64,000 nt of DNA from Pseudomonas sp. Irchel s3b2 (GTDB lineage: Bacteria; Pseudomonadota; Gammaproteobacteria; Pseudomonadales; Pseudomonadaceae), in the NCBI RefSeq assembly GCF_900187445.1, contig NZ_FYEB01000012.1:109893-173892 (forward strand), in the 5' to 3' direction. This document shows positions 34,501-42,472 of the stretch, piece by piece (within the stretch, counting starts at the first letter, position 1; every line of letters begins with the position of its first letter). The translations under genes were made by a program, and so were the position numbers. The notes under the pieces are model-generated. The model was not told the origin of the DNA. It ran no database searches and worked only from the letters and a program-made list of their open reading frames with translations.

Positions 34501-35861
34501 TGCGTGAAATCGAATACGAGCTGGATGCGCCACTTTTGGAATCGGGCGGCAATCGTGTGCTACAGAGACTGCGCTGGGGCGGGGGCTGGATGTACGAGGA
34601 GCTTGCTGCTCCGCTCATGGCCCGGCTGGCACAGCACATAAGCGACCTTGAGTTGCTCCAGCTCGTGTTGAGCATTGTGCAGGAGTCGTCGGTCGTTGAT
34701 GAGGTTCTGGCCGAGCTCGCCAGCAAGCGTGCCATAGAAGAGGTCAATTCGGAGATTGCGCCGACCTGGTACGCCGTCTGGGCTGGAGTGGAGCCGGTGC
34801 TTGCTATCCCGGCATTAGCAGCTCGCATCGACTCGTTATCCTCAGATGAGGAAAAAGCCAAATTTGCCATGCTTTGCCTGATTGCCATTGTCGGAAGCCG
34901 CACTGCCAGCCGTTGTCGGCAGAATTACAAAACGGTTGAGCATGTCAAATCGCTGTATCTGCTGATGCACACATACATACGTATTGCAGAAGACATTGAC
35001 CGCTCAGGAAAAGGGGTCTATTCGCCAGGACTTAGGGACGATGCCCAGAATGCTCGTGATGGGCTTTTAGCTTTTATCCGAGAGACGCCTGGGAAGGAAT
35101 CTTTCCTAGCATTGCAGGAAATCGCACAGGCTCACCCTGCGGAGCGATTACGTCCCTGGAGCGCATTCTACGCTCAGCAAAAGGCTACAGCCGACTCGCA
35201 GACGCCGCCGTGGGAACCATCGAAGGTCGTCGATTTTCATGAGTCGCTGGAAAGCACGCCATCCACCCACCGTGACCTCTGGAATCTGGCGATCGATCGT
35301 CTTCTGGACTTAAAGCATGATCTTGAAGATAGCGACTCGAGCTACGCAGAAATTTTGCTCCAGACCAATCAGGAGACTTCCATTCGGAAGTTCATCGGTA
35401 AGTGGTTGAGGGATAATGCTGCGGGACGCTACGTCGTTCCGCAGGAAGAGCAGCTTGCCGATGACAAACGCCCTGATTATCGATTCCAAAACAGCCAGTA
35501 CTACGCGCCCGTGCCAGTCGAACTTAAGCTTTCACAGAACTGGAGCGGCCCCGGGCATTTCGAACGACTCGAGAACCAACTCTGCGGGGATTACCTACGC
35601 GACATAAGCTCAAGCTGCGGCATCTTTTTGCTGGTGAACCATGGAGGTCAGGCCACGTGGGAGACGCCAACCAAAGGCCGGCTCGGGTTTAATGATCTAG
35701 TAATCGCATTGCAAGAACACTGGTTGGTCATCGCTTCGAGGTTTCCTAACGTTGAAGACATCAAGGTCATCGGCATAGACCTCACCAAGCGAGGAGGAGC
35801 GGCCGCGATCAAAGCCATCGAAGCCAATCAGGCGGAGGCTAGTCAGATCGATGGTGAATGA
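31518..35861 (+). CDS. NACHT/STAND-like NTPase with C-terminal nuclease-like domain
   Basis: The start was set at ATG 31518 (MTKHSDAFIDLDRTF); a TTG at 31506 is the alternative. The 1447-aa protein has Walker A LLSEAGSGKTAE (~53-64), Walker B GWLLMDSVDEARL (~112-124) and the sensor strand IITGRSTAWR (~151), a STAND/NACHT-type NTPase. The long middle (~400-1250) is helical and repeat-like. The C-terminal ~130 residues contain KRPDYRF (~1316) and VPVELKLS (~1331), a D...ExK pattern of PD-(D/E)XK nucleases. This sensor-repeat-effector layout parallels Avs-type defence proteins, with the effector placed at the C-terminus instead. The domain reading is from motifs only. Confidence 0.75.
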   Translation: MTKHSDAFIDLDRTFSKIPLDADASDDVDLSGRHSRQGELHWPDLLTHNRVILLSEAGSGKTAEIRNVACQLRSQGKTSFFLRIENVTSDLEDAFEVGTFDEFESWLASDTEGWLLMDSVDEARLNDPKDFERAIRKLGRLTQNTMAQAHIIITGRSTAWRAKTDLAICEKAFAFGPVARQAPSTTTDGFEDVVQTVPYKTEPDTSFLLVTLDDIHDEQIDRFLNATGVQDIKAFRAAVERKEAWSLTTRPLDFLELVDFWLEHHRIGSRLELMKSSINRRLEERDQDRAESRPIAPDRLREGVRLIAAATTLGHTSAIRVPDGETNKSGIPIRDVLTDWNDTESAALLNRPIFEPGIYGTVRFHHRTVREYLTAEWLHELIRGAGSRVKIENLFFHTQYGLEVINPSMRPVLPWLALLDDRICTRLEEVAPEVFFEGGDPGQLPLSTRRRVLRKACEHLAQPAHSWTMTDYSAVQRFAHHDLTEDIKELLTLYRTNDDIAWFLLRMVWQGEVVGALAETKQFALDAQHKHTRLAAIRAVIDLGTAQDVADVRLALLAGDSKVNREWLAELLDGLALDSQWIPWLLQAIERSAKKERYGSRDTLALKLSSLTMDCPLENLPALICGLGVLLDKPPTEEHGFSAISKRYGWLAEIAGLAVLRLLQARDPFALEESALAILSKLAQAHIYDERDTRELGEELREIVPTWSELDYKLFWYDVGLARNGRVHRGETVIHVWQLLGFRPFWSLNRQNFSLACDDIISLTNMHDRLMALSMAFNIFTQHDKPSSWEVQLRQAAEAHDELREKLETLLNPPERKVEEWEVKQTQWKEKAARRQSEDAERRRSWQEGLASEVALINSPEPGVMTQSQAYLMEQMREDSFSSNTWSSGNWQSLISEFGIPVAQAFRAGAINFWRGYCPTLPSEGAAANSTPYHVIFGLTGLAIEAKEEPSHFSQMSSENAAYAARYGLLELNGFPEWLPKLFGLYPRLIQEIVVREIEYELDAPLLESGGNRVLQRLRWGGGWMYEELAAPLMARLAQHISDLELLQLVLSIVQESSVVDEVLAELASKRAIEEVNSEIAPTWYAVWAGVEPVLAIPALAARIDSLSSDEEKAKFAMLCLIAIVGSRTASRCRQNYKTVEHVKSLYLLMHTYIRIAEDIDRSGKGVYSPGLRDDAQNARDGLLAFIRETPGKESFLALQEIAQAHPAERLRPWSAFYAQQKATADSQTPPWEPSKVVDFHESLESTPSTHRDLWNLAIDRLLDLKHDLEDSDSSYAEILLQTNQETSIRKFIGKWLRDNAAGRYVVPQEEQLADDKRPDYRFQNSQYYAPVPVELKLSQNWSGPGHFERLENQLCGDYLRDISSSCGIFLLVNHGGQATWETPTKGRLGFNDLVIALQEHWLVIASRFPNVEDIKVIGIDLTKRGGAAAIKAIEANQAEASQIDGE

Positions 35862-35985
35862 GAACATGCGGGGCTGACCTACTTGAAAAAGAGCGTCAAA
35901 GGCGGCGGAGTTTATGGGGTTTCTCAGCTGTGCAGCCAGCCGATTCAAAAGCGATTGCTGCGCCCCAGAAGCTAGCCCCACTCTT

Positions 35986-36051
35986 CACGAATACGCTGCG
36001 AGAGAATTTCTGTATTGGCAAAGTCTTTCTATTGCTCCGCCTGGCACATAG
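35986..36051 (+). pseudogene. Remnant of the toxin-like gene upstream of Xre copy 3
   Basis: Twenty-one codons plus stop read HEYAAREFLYWQSLSIAPPG and T. They match the end of the 125-aa protein at 14994-15371 (HEYAARECLYRQNLFTAPPG). The rest of the gene is gone. It shows that the pair was once complete at this locus too. Confidence 0.75.
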
Positions 36052-36061
36052 GGTCTTAGAC

Positions 36062-36502
36062 ATGAGTATTGAATATCAGCCTGGCCCGTATGTTCCAGGT
36101 GGCATTTGGGAAGCCATTGGATTGCCGTCGCGTGGAGCCAGGCTGTATGAGCTCGTACACCAGGGCTTTCCATTCGAGTTACTTGATCAAACAGCGACCT
36201 TCGTTCAGATGCCTCGAGCGGATATCTCCCATGCTATTTGCGTGTCGCCTACGACATTAGTGCGTAGGGCAAAAGCTGGTCGCTTCAACACCGTCGAAAG
36301 CGATCGCCTAGTCGCACTCATAGTGGTTTTCGAGGAAGCCATTTCGCTGTTCGAGAACGATATGGTCGCTGTCGCAAAATGGATGAGCTCTCCGGTGCAA
36401 GGTCTTGGGTTGAAGCGGCCTCTAGACATGTTGGGGACGAGGGTAGAAACAAACGCCGTCTTGGAGTTGATAGGCAGGCTGGAAAGGGGAGTGGTTGTCT
36501 GA
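36062..36502 (+). CDS. Xre/MbcA/ParS family antitoxin, copy 3
   Basis: The start was set at ATG 36062 by alignment with the other copies; the open frame extends upstream to 35858 but only through the decayed partner. The 146-aa protein has GGIWEAIGLPSRGARLYEL, the HTH-like FVQMPRADISHAICVSPTT and the toxin-binding end TNAVLELIGRLERGVVV. Its former partner survives only as 21 codons upstream. The gene is intact and may persist as a solitary antitoxin or regulator. Confidence 0.75.
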   Translation: MSIEYQPGPYVPGGIWEAIGLPSRGARLYELVHQGFPFELLDQTATFVQMPRADISHAICVSPTTLVRRAKAGRFNTVESDRLVALIVVFEEAISLFENDMVAVAKWMSSPVQGLGLKRPLDMLGTRVETNAVLELIGRLERGVVV

Positions 36503-36654
36503 GCCTGAGCGCGATCGTTTTCCGCGTTTAGACTTGTCCGAAATTTTTGCTTGACGAGAATTATGTATGAATATACAGTTATTTCAATTGCATTGACGGT
36601 GCCAATTCTGGTCGTAGCTTCTGGGGACGCCAGCACGGATCGTAATGCATGTCG

Positions 36655-36684
36655 AAAAAAGTCCCTTAATTGGGGCTTTTTTTT
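36655..36684. terminator. Rho-independent terminator (bidirectional form)
   Basis: AAAAAAGTCCC and GGGGCTTTTTTTT form a stem around TTAATT, with a T-run on both strands. It lies between Xre copy 3 and the convergent 68-aa gene. The rest of 36503-36820 holds no gene. Confidence 0.8.
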
Positions 36685-36820
36685 GCCTGAAAATCGAGTA
36701 TGAATTTGGCGGCCCCAGCGCAATGCACCGTAAGGTCGCTGAGCACGATGCCATTGCTGTTTTGCTATCGTTCCTTCGAGCCAACGGCTCGGCTCAGTAC
36801 GTCAGATGAATCTCAGTTGG

Positions 36821-37027
36821 TCATCGCACGAATCGCTTGAGTGACTGTCGACTCGCTATCACGTTCTCTCGAATCTCGTTGGGATCAATCGACATGCCGC
36901 CGTCTGGCGTAACGCGAAGAGACTGAAGACTATTGAGAGCGGTTATGAACGCGCGATCTCTGGCTTGCTCGGGGACTGATCTTTTGTCCCGACAAACGAA
37001 TCCTATCAATTGACCTAACCGCTTCAT
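36821..37027 (-). CDS. Small hypothetical protein (68 aa)
   Basis: The protein starts MKRLGQLIGFVCRDKRSVPE behind ATAGGAACGCGGC. It has no membrane segment and ends in a basic helix (ASRQSLKRFVR). It lies downstream of the 292-aa recombinase on the same strand with a gap of 138 bases. The family is unknown. Confidence 0.5.
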   Translation of the reverse strand: MKRLGQLIGFVCRDKRSVPEQARDRAFITALNSLQSLRVTPDGGMSIDPNEIRENVIASRQSLKRFVR

Positions 37028-37165
37028 GCCGCGTTCCTATTTTCGTGATACTGAGACGTGTTAGCGCCTGTTCCGACTTGGTAAATGCTCAAGGCATCCT
37101 CACTGCTTTGGTTAAAGATATGCCCTACCGAGCTATTGAGCTAGGAGGGGCATAGCCAGAAACCT

Positions 37166-38044
37166 TTATCGAACTGGGGGCTTTAACAAATCGCCTATGT
37201 AGGCCCTGGTCGACATTTTCGGAACGTGTCCTAACGAAAGGGCGAATTTGATCGCGAGGTCTTGCCCCGACTTACGGATACTATGGGGACTTAAGAGCCC
37301 CGCTTCGATGCCCGCTTTTTCAGCCCAAGAGGCGCAGATTTTGGTCAGCGTGAGCGGTGACATTGGTTTCTTGGAGTCATGGGTTGAGTGGAAAAGATAA
37401 CCTCCCTCAGGTACGCGCGAACTCTTCAAATACTGGTCAACAGCTGCACCACAACTGCTCGGTAACGACTCCCAGGCGTTGATGGAAGTGAATTTCCTGC
37501 GATACACGGCATTGCCACCTTGAACAGTTGCCATAAGAAACTCACCTCGTCGCATGTCGGCCAGCATGCAAGCGAAAATAGCTTGATCGCGCAGATTGCC
37601 GGAGACGTCGATGACCCGTTTAATTAATCTCAATTGTTTGGCAGTGAGTGGGGGCACCTGGCCCGTCTTTTGGAAGCTTTGAATAATATCGCAAGCGACC
37701 TGCATGCGATTAAACGCTACAAGGGATGAGATCGGGAGCGCGCCTACCAACCGCTCAAGCTTAGCCAGATCTGCGTGGAATTCAGATCCCAGGGCAATGT
37801 GAATCGCAGATTTGATTGCTAGCCGGGTATCAGCTTCTGAGGGTGGAAGCTCATGCGCCATACGAAGATTCGACGATTGCTCAAGGTCGCGGTAGTCCCG
37901 ATATCCAAAACCCTTAGCGAGAACATCTTGTACGAATAAAAGCGAAACTGAACTTGGGCCACACCAATGCGTTTGCAGCTTTTTGGCAAGACTTTTGAAG
38001 CCACGATTGCGTTTGAGATCGTCTGGATAGACTGGGACGCGCAT
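37166..38044 (-). CDS. Tyrosine recombinase/integrase-like protein (292 aa)
   Basis: The C-terminal half carries tyrosine recombinase residues: DMRRGEFL (first Arg, ~165), SPHSIRKSG (H-x-x-R, ~252), and GHVPKMSTRAYIGD with the His and nucleophile Tyr (~272-282). The N-terminal ~60 residues include KGFGYRDYRDLEQ, a motif I associate with small plasmid-type and glyoxalase-superfamily-like segments. The protein is compact but appears complete. It starts at ATG 38044 after CGGAGAATTGCT. A GTAAC/GTTAC array lies ~350 bases upstream, so that array may be its target. It is not closely similar to the three large recombinases at 40-46 kb. Confidence 0.75.
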   Translation of the reverse strand: MRVPVYPDDLKRNRGFKSLAKKLQTHWCGPSSVSLLFVQDVLAKGFGYRDYRDLEQSSNLRMAHELPPSEADTRLAIKSAIHIALGSEFHADLAKLERLVGALPISSLVAFNRMQVACDIIQSFQKTGQVPPLTAKQLRLIKRVIDVSGNLRDQAIFACMLADMRRGEFLMATVQGGNAVYRRKFTSINAWESLPSSCGAAVDQYLKSSRVPEGGYLFHSTHDSKKPMSPLTLTKICASWAEKAGIEAGLLSPHSIRKSGQDLAIKFALSLGHVPKMSTRAYIGDLLKPPVR

Positions 38045-38389
38045 AGCAATTCTCCGGTAGCGTCAGGGTGTCGGCTGCCCGCTGACTATCGTCGAAATGC
38101 GTGCGTAAGGAGGGTACTACTACCTGTGGCTTTAGCCTTTGCGAGCCGACCGCCCGATGCAGGTACATCGGAGGCTGCAAATTAGCATGGGGCCTTTCAG
38201 CTGTCCACGGGCGGGGAACTTGAAGAAAGAGTGCATATGTACTCCTGGTGAGGTGTGCATGACGTAGGCGTACTCGTGGACGTGTAACGGGCTGCGATAA
38301 TCATCGCCGACCGAGATACACATGTGGCGTCTTACTAACCTTCATGCCGGGTGAAACATCCGGCGTCAGAAGCCATGCTATTAATGATC

Positions 38390-38450
38390 TGTAACGTGAT
38401 TTTGCGCTCTGTAACACTGCTTATGTTACAGCTCACAAAGTTACGTTACA
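38390..38450. other. GTAAC/GTTAC half-site array 3, upstream of the 292-aa recombinase gene
   Basis: TGTAACG, TGTAACA, TGTTACA and CGTTACA occur at 20-, 14- and 20-base steps. The inner pair TGTAACA-CTGCTTA-TGTTACA is a perfect 7-bp inverted repeat with a 7-bp spacer. The sequence between half-sites differs from arrays 1 and 2, while the spacing is kept. Confidence 0.7.
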
Positions 38451-38469
38451 GACCCTAGAAGGCGGGCAG

Positions 38470-38572
38470 GCAAGCGGAGCGCGCAGGCGTGCGGATGGAA
38501 GCCCGCTAGGGCCAAGACCAGCGCCTTGCGCGTGGGTTTGGTTTACGACAGCCGTCCCCGACCAGGGGCACG
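38470..38572. repeat. Dispersed GC-rich repeat, copy 3
   Basis: It shares with copy 2 (14665-14762) the blocks GCAAGCGGAGCGCGCAGGC, GGATGGAAGCCCG, GGGCCAAGAC, and ACGACAGCCGTCCCCG ending in GGGGCACGC. It lies 20 bases after GTAAC array 3. The remainder of 38045-38752 shows no gene. Confidence 0.7.
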
Positions 38573-38752
38573 CCAAAAACCATGGCCTCTAAACTAGAAG
38601 CCTTATCAAAACCCTCGCCCAGTCGAGCCTTGCAAGCACATGGAGGAGACGCATGGCGTTTTTCGGCCATTACAGAAACTCTTGGGAGTCCGATGACATG
38701 CCATCCTACTGCCGCCTGCCCTGGGGTGGATGCGTTCTCATACAACCATTGC

Positions 38753-39442
38753 TTACCAGCCCGCGTAATGAGCAACCAGGTGGCCCCAGTCCGAGAGCGC
38801 CGACCCATTTCTGCGCAGGATATCCATTGCCTCGGCGGCAGGAGTTTTTGTCGGACAGCCCCCAGTCAGATATGTCTCGTCTTTACCCTGGTTGTATAAG
38901 TGCATGATCGTTAAAACCATGATCTGTTGCAGCGGCGACATTGCGCGATAACTCTTACGCATTGCCTTCAAGGATTCGGGAACAGACTCTTGTCCGCCTG
39001 CCCAATCGAAGCCGCGAGGCCGCAAGTTGTAATGGCTGCCTTGATTACCATAGGCGAGTTCGACGTGCTCAAAACAACCCTCAAGCGAGTAAGCCTCTAC
39101 GATCCCCCACACCGCTTGTCCAAAAATATTTTCGCGCTCTGAAGCACTGGAGAACGTAGGGATGGAAGCTCCGCAGACCATCGCCAGCGCCGTAAGCTCA
39201 GCACCGTCCATGCAAGGCACTTTGTCCACCATATCAACCAATGCCCAGTTGGGAAAACGGCCAGCAGCAAACATGGCGTTAACTGCCGCATAGGCAGCAA
39301 GGGCGACTGGTTGTTGCGAGTGATGGATGTAGGCTTGGTTGGCAGATTGAACGTCCGTGAATGCCCATACACCTTCCGAAAGCTGGTGTACGCCAATCGC
39401 AGACAGAAGGCCTTTGGCTCGGGCTACGTAGTTGTTGTTCAT
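38753..39442 (-). CDS. Hypothetical protein (229 aa)
   Basis: The protein begins MNNNYVARAKGLLSAIGVHQ and is alpha-helical with Ala-rich blocks (VALAAYAAVNAMFAAGRFPN). It has a C-terminal helical part with MVLTIMHLYNQGKDE. There is no signal peptide, membrane helix or nuclease motif. It looks like a conserved accessory-region protein of unknown role. Upstream of ATG 39442 the sequence TTTCAAGGAATTCGATAC gives a fair ribosome site. It is separate from its neighbours. Confidence 0.6.
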   Translation of the reverse strand: MNNNYVARAKGLLSAIGVHQLSEGVWAFTDVQSANQAYIHHSQQPVALAAYAAVNAMFAAGRFPNWALVDMVDKVPCMDGAELTALAMVCGASIPTFSSASERENIFGQAVWGIVEAYSLEGCFEHVELAYGNQGSHYNLRPRGFDWAGGQESVPESLKAMRKSYRAMSPLQQIMVLTIMHLYNQGKDETYLTGGCPTKTPAAEAMDILRRNGSALSDWGHLVAHYAGW

Positions 39443-39645
39443 GTATCGAATTCCTTGAAAGCAACAGCTGGTGACCCACTAGATACCTTGGAGACCATTA
39501 GCATGAACAGCAGGCCAATGGCCGGTTTTTATCCAGCAGAACTCTGTTTGAAAGGATTGACAATCCGGACGATCCTCGCTGGCCCCCAGGGGCTCGGTGG
39601 CTAAATCTCCTGGCCTCGCAATGTGGTCGAACAATGAAAAATTGT

Positions 39646-39957
39646 TCAGATATGACGAAGCAGTTCCTCTAACTGTCGATGCTCGTCCGGGGATAAAAGA
39701 CCAACTGGATCAAACACATCTTTTGAGCTGAAGTCATACTTTCTACCGTCAGGGGAGACGCAGTTGTCGCAGTAATCCAGATCACCGCAGTCAATAAAAA
39801 ATGTGATCAGCCAGCCGTCGACGTCCATGGTCATCAGTCCGCAGTAAATCTCATCCCAGCGTTCCTGGGTGATTCGCCGCATTGATCGTGACGTAACAAC
39901 TGTATCTCGTAAAACTTCGTAGACCTCGCGAGCGGTCAGCATTTTCATACTGGGCAT
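39646..39957 (-). CDS. DUF7693-like small protein
   Basis: The start was set at ATG 39957 (MPSMKMLTAREVYEVLRDTV) with AGGAC upstream; the longer frame to 40005 is less likely. The 103-aa product has WDEIYCGLMTMDVDGWLITF, then DCGDLDYCDNCVSPDGRKYD, then DPVGLLSPDEHRQLEELL. This pattern matches a small Pseudomonas family, listed as DUF7693 as I remember, which is often multi-copy and sometimes sits near bacteriocin loci. The function is unknown. A weak upstream frame in 40006-40172 is not annotated. Confidence 0.6.
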   Translation of the reverse strand: MPSMKMLTAREVYEVLRDTVVTSRSMRRITQERWDEIYCGLMTMDVDGWLITFFIDCGDLDYCDNCVSPDGRKYDFSSKDVFDPVGLLSPDEHRQLEELLRHI

Positions 39958-40172
39958 GAAATAGTCCTGAAAGCTGTGTAGGCTGACCGCTGAGTCACTT
40001 AGCAATCACCTGGTTAAGCATGAGAGGATGGCGAAATGCGGGCAATGCCTATCCGTATCTTACAACCGCATTAAGCAGTCTATGAAGGCAGCTTCAAAGG
40101 CTGTTCAATACTCTGCGGGGCGTGACTCCCAATGAATTAGTTTGGCGAAAGATAAAGTGCTAGTAGTTAAAA

Positions 40173-40553
40173 TCAACTTAGTTTTGGTTTGAAAGGTTTA
40201 ACGTTGCCAATTTCCGACAGGTTACGTTCGAGGTTGTCGATTTGTCGGATGAGCATTAGTTCTCGTGCTAAGCTTTGTTGATATAAGACTTTGTCGTTTT
40301 TATTGCTGGCTACGTCAATATTTTTCGGCGTAAAAGTAATTAACTGTTGTTTTTGTTTTTTTGCACCTGCATCAATTTTAACATTTAGCCCGTCAAAGCA
40401 TTCACGATCCTTTCTTATTGATCCCTTTCCACGACCCGCCTCAAGCGCAACTGAGTTTTTAGTGATTTTAGTTCCTGCGGGAACGCGAGTAGGTTGACCT
40501 TCAATCAGGCGATTGAGAGCATTTTCGTATTCGGCTATGAGGTCTGACATCAA
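40173..40553 (-). CDS. Small basic accessory protein of the recombinase module
   Basis: The 126-aa protein follows the third recombinase with a 4-base overlap. It begins MMSDLIAEYENALNRLIEGQ. A segment KNSVALEAGRGKGSIRKDRE looks like an HTH of the kind found in small transposition helpers. The C-half is helical (YQQSLARELMLIRQIDNLER) with coiled-coil character. It occupies the position of the short TnpC protein in Tn554-type elements, which biases transposition. That comparison is by position and size; I cannot show homology. It is AT-rich like the rest of the module. Confidence 0.6.
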   Translation of the reverse strand: MMSDLIAEYENALNRLIEGQPTRVPAGTKITKNSVALEAGRGKGSIRKDRECFDGLNVKIDAGAKKQKQQLITFTPKNIDVASNKNDKVLYQQSLARELMLIRQIDNLERNLSEIGNVKPFKPKLS

Positions 40554-42472
40554 GCGGTCTCCAGGATTTTATTTTTGAAAGTAAATAGCATTTCTAATTT
40601 GATCATTTCAGTATTGTATGCAAATGTGCCCTCTTCAAGAGATTTAATAACTTGAGTTTGTGAGCTGATCGTCGTGTCTAATTTGCTTTCCTTTATACAA
40701 GCACCGACGCAGGTCAGGCAGGCCACGAAGTTATGATGAGCGCGCTCATAACATTCGCCTACTTTCATGCATCCACCCAAAATGGTTTCCTTGTAGGACA
40801 TCAATCCTCGTTTGACTTTATCGAGCGTATCTGCAAACGAAGTTCTGATATTGGCTAAGTAATTTGTCTTCCGATTTCTGTCACTCCATATGCCCGCAGC
40901 ACCATGGAGCTTCGTTTCTTCTAAGATCACGTCCTTGAGAAACAAACTCGCTTCCGCATTAGGTTGTTGAGTTTTGAAAAATGCAACCACATCTGGGTTG
41001 TCCACGTTAAACAGATATTTGGCAGTCGCAAACCCCTTCACGTAATAGAGCGACATCTGCAACAGTGTATGTTGCAACATGCGCTTCAGTGAAGGTAGTG
41101 AAACCAGGCCGCTTTGAGCTGCGTATACAGCCATTGATCGTCTAAACTGGTGGGTCGTTAAATGCCAAATTTGTCCGGGTTGGAAATTCTCTTGTGATTG
41201 CCATTCTCTCAGTGGATCGAGCATCAGAAGCTCTTCGAAGTCTCTCTCAGTGATGACGCTTTGAGGAAAGTATTTTTCGAGAATAAATGGGGTGAGAGAT
41301 GCCTGAGTTAACTTTTTTGATTTAATAATTCTTTTGTACTGATTTGATATTGGTAAATATGTCGCTGACAAAAATAAAAGTTTGGAACTTTTGATATGGT
41401 CGGGGCCAAATTTTTTAACCATTTTAGTTATATTTATGGCTAGGTTATATGGCAAAAGAATTTCTTTGGATGTAATCCAGTTTGCAGGTCTCGGTTCTTT
41501 GGTGAGTTTTACCGTAAGTCCCTTAACAATGTAAGCTGTTTTAGTCAGGCGGTCTACGCAGCCTTCTTCAAGTAAATAAGCCTCCGTTTCACGCATGGCA
41601 GTGTAAATGTGAATCAACATTTTTGCAGCGTAGTAACAACATTTTATGAAGTTGCACAGGGATGATATTTGTTTCATGTCGTTTGTTTTCATGAGTTCAT
41701 TTAGTCCGCATTCATGCATCGCGGTTTCAAATGATACTCTGCATTCATTAGCGTTACGTGGTTTGCGTTTCATCCGTCCGTAGCAGGGGTTCTTTGATAC
41801 GCGTTCTACCAGTAGTTCAATCCCTGTCATATTTTTGTTGTATTCTTTAATTGTGTTAATGTAATTGGTTGTTTTCTTTAACAAAATTGCTCCTGGAATA
41901 ACCGGGTGTTGCTCGGATTCGTCATTTGCCTCTTTAATGGCTCGTTCAAAAATCCTCATTATTTTTGGCGAAATAGTAAAGAAATTTTCGGCAATAATTC
42001 TGTTGAAAATTGCTTGTATGTTCCTCAGGTAGTTCAATGAGTTGGACGCGGAGATAAACTTGACCATCTGTACATGGTCGTTAAGCATAGCATCCAGGGT
42101 GATATTGTGGGCTTGAGCATGGCAGTATAGTTTATATATTCCAGTGAGCGCCAAGGCGACTTTATCGTGACTGGGATACGTTCCGGTGCGCTTCGATGGT
42201 CGAAAAATCATTACAATCATTAGTAATTTGGTGGTATATAAATTTGTTTCGTCTATTTGGTTAAATGCTGCGAATTTAGAGAAGTTAATTTTGTCTCCTG
42301 ATCTCGCATGTCCTTTGATTTGCGGAAGTTTCCACAGATTGTCGCTAACGACTGAAAGCGGCTCGTCCTTTGAGTTTCGGCTAATTACTGTAAGCGGAGT
42401 AATTTCGGAAAGCGGAATACCCAAATATGCATCTTGCGGCTGGTTATTGATAATCTGTACAGTGCTATTCAT
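40550..42472 (-). CDS. Tyrosine recombinase-like protein 3 of the module (640 aa)
   Basis: The 640-aa protein has a C-terminal recombinase domain with apparently complete catalysis: YTAMRETEAYLL (Arg, ~293), LTTHQFRRSM (H-x-x-R, ~443), and MLQHTLLQMSLYYVKG (His and Tyr, ~464-474). The last ~100 residues contain a cysteine cluster (CMKVGECYERAHHNFVACLT, then CVGACIKE) that could bind zinc. The N-terminal ~250 residues would be the arm-binding region. It overlaps the second recombinase stop by four bases and the small fourth gene by four. In the GMT scheme it would be one of the two large trio proteins; I do not assign X or Z. Confidence 0.75.
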   Translation of the reverse strand: MNSTVQIINNQPQDAYLGIPLSEITPLTVISRNSKDEPLSVVSDNLWKLPQIKGHARSGDKINFSKFAAFNQIDETNLYTTKLLMIVMIFRPSKRTGTYPSHDKVALALTGIYKLYCHAQAHNITLDAMLNDHVQMVKFISASNSLNYLRNIQAIFNRIIAENFFTISPKIMRIFERAIKEANDESEQHPVIPGAILLKKTTNYINTIKEYNKNMTGIELLVERVSKNPCYGRMKRKPRNANECRVSFETAMHECGLNELMKTNDMKQISSLCNFIKCCYYAAKMLIHIYTAMRETEAYLLEEGCVDRLTKTAYIVKGLTVKLTKEPRPANWITSKEILLPYNLAINITKMVKKFGPDHIKSSKLLFLSATYLPISNQYKRIIKSKKLTQASLTPFILEKYFPQSVITERDFEELLMLDPLREWQSQENFQPGQIWHLTTHQFRRSMAVYAAQSGLVSLPSLKRMLQHTLLQMSLYYVKGFATAKYLFNVDNPDVVAFFKTQQPNAEASLFLKDVILEETKLHGAAGIWSDRNRKTNYLANIRTSFADTLDKVKRGLMSYKETILGGCMKVGECYERAHHNFVACLTCVGACIKESKLDTTISSQTQVIKSLEEGTFAYNTEMIKLEMLFTFKNKILETA

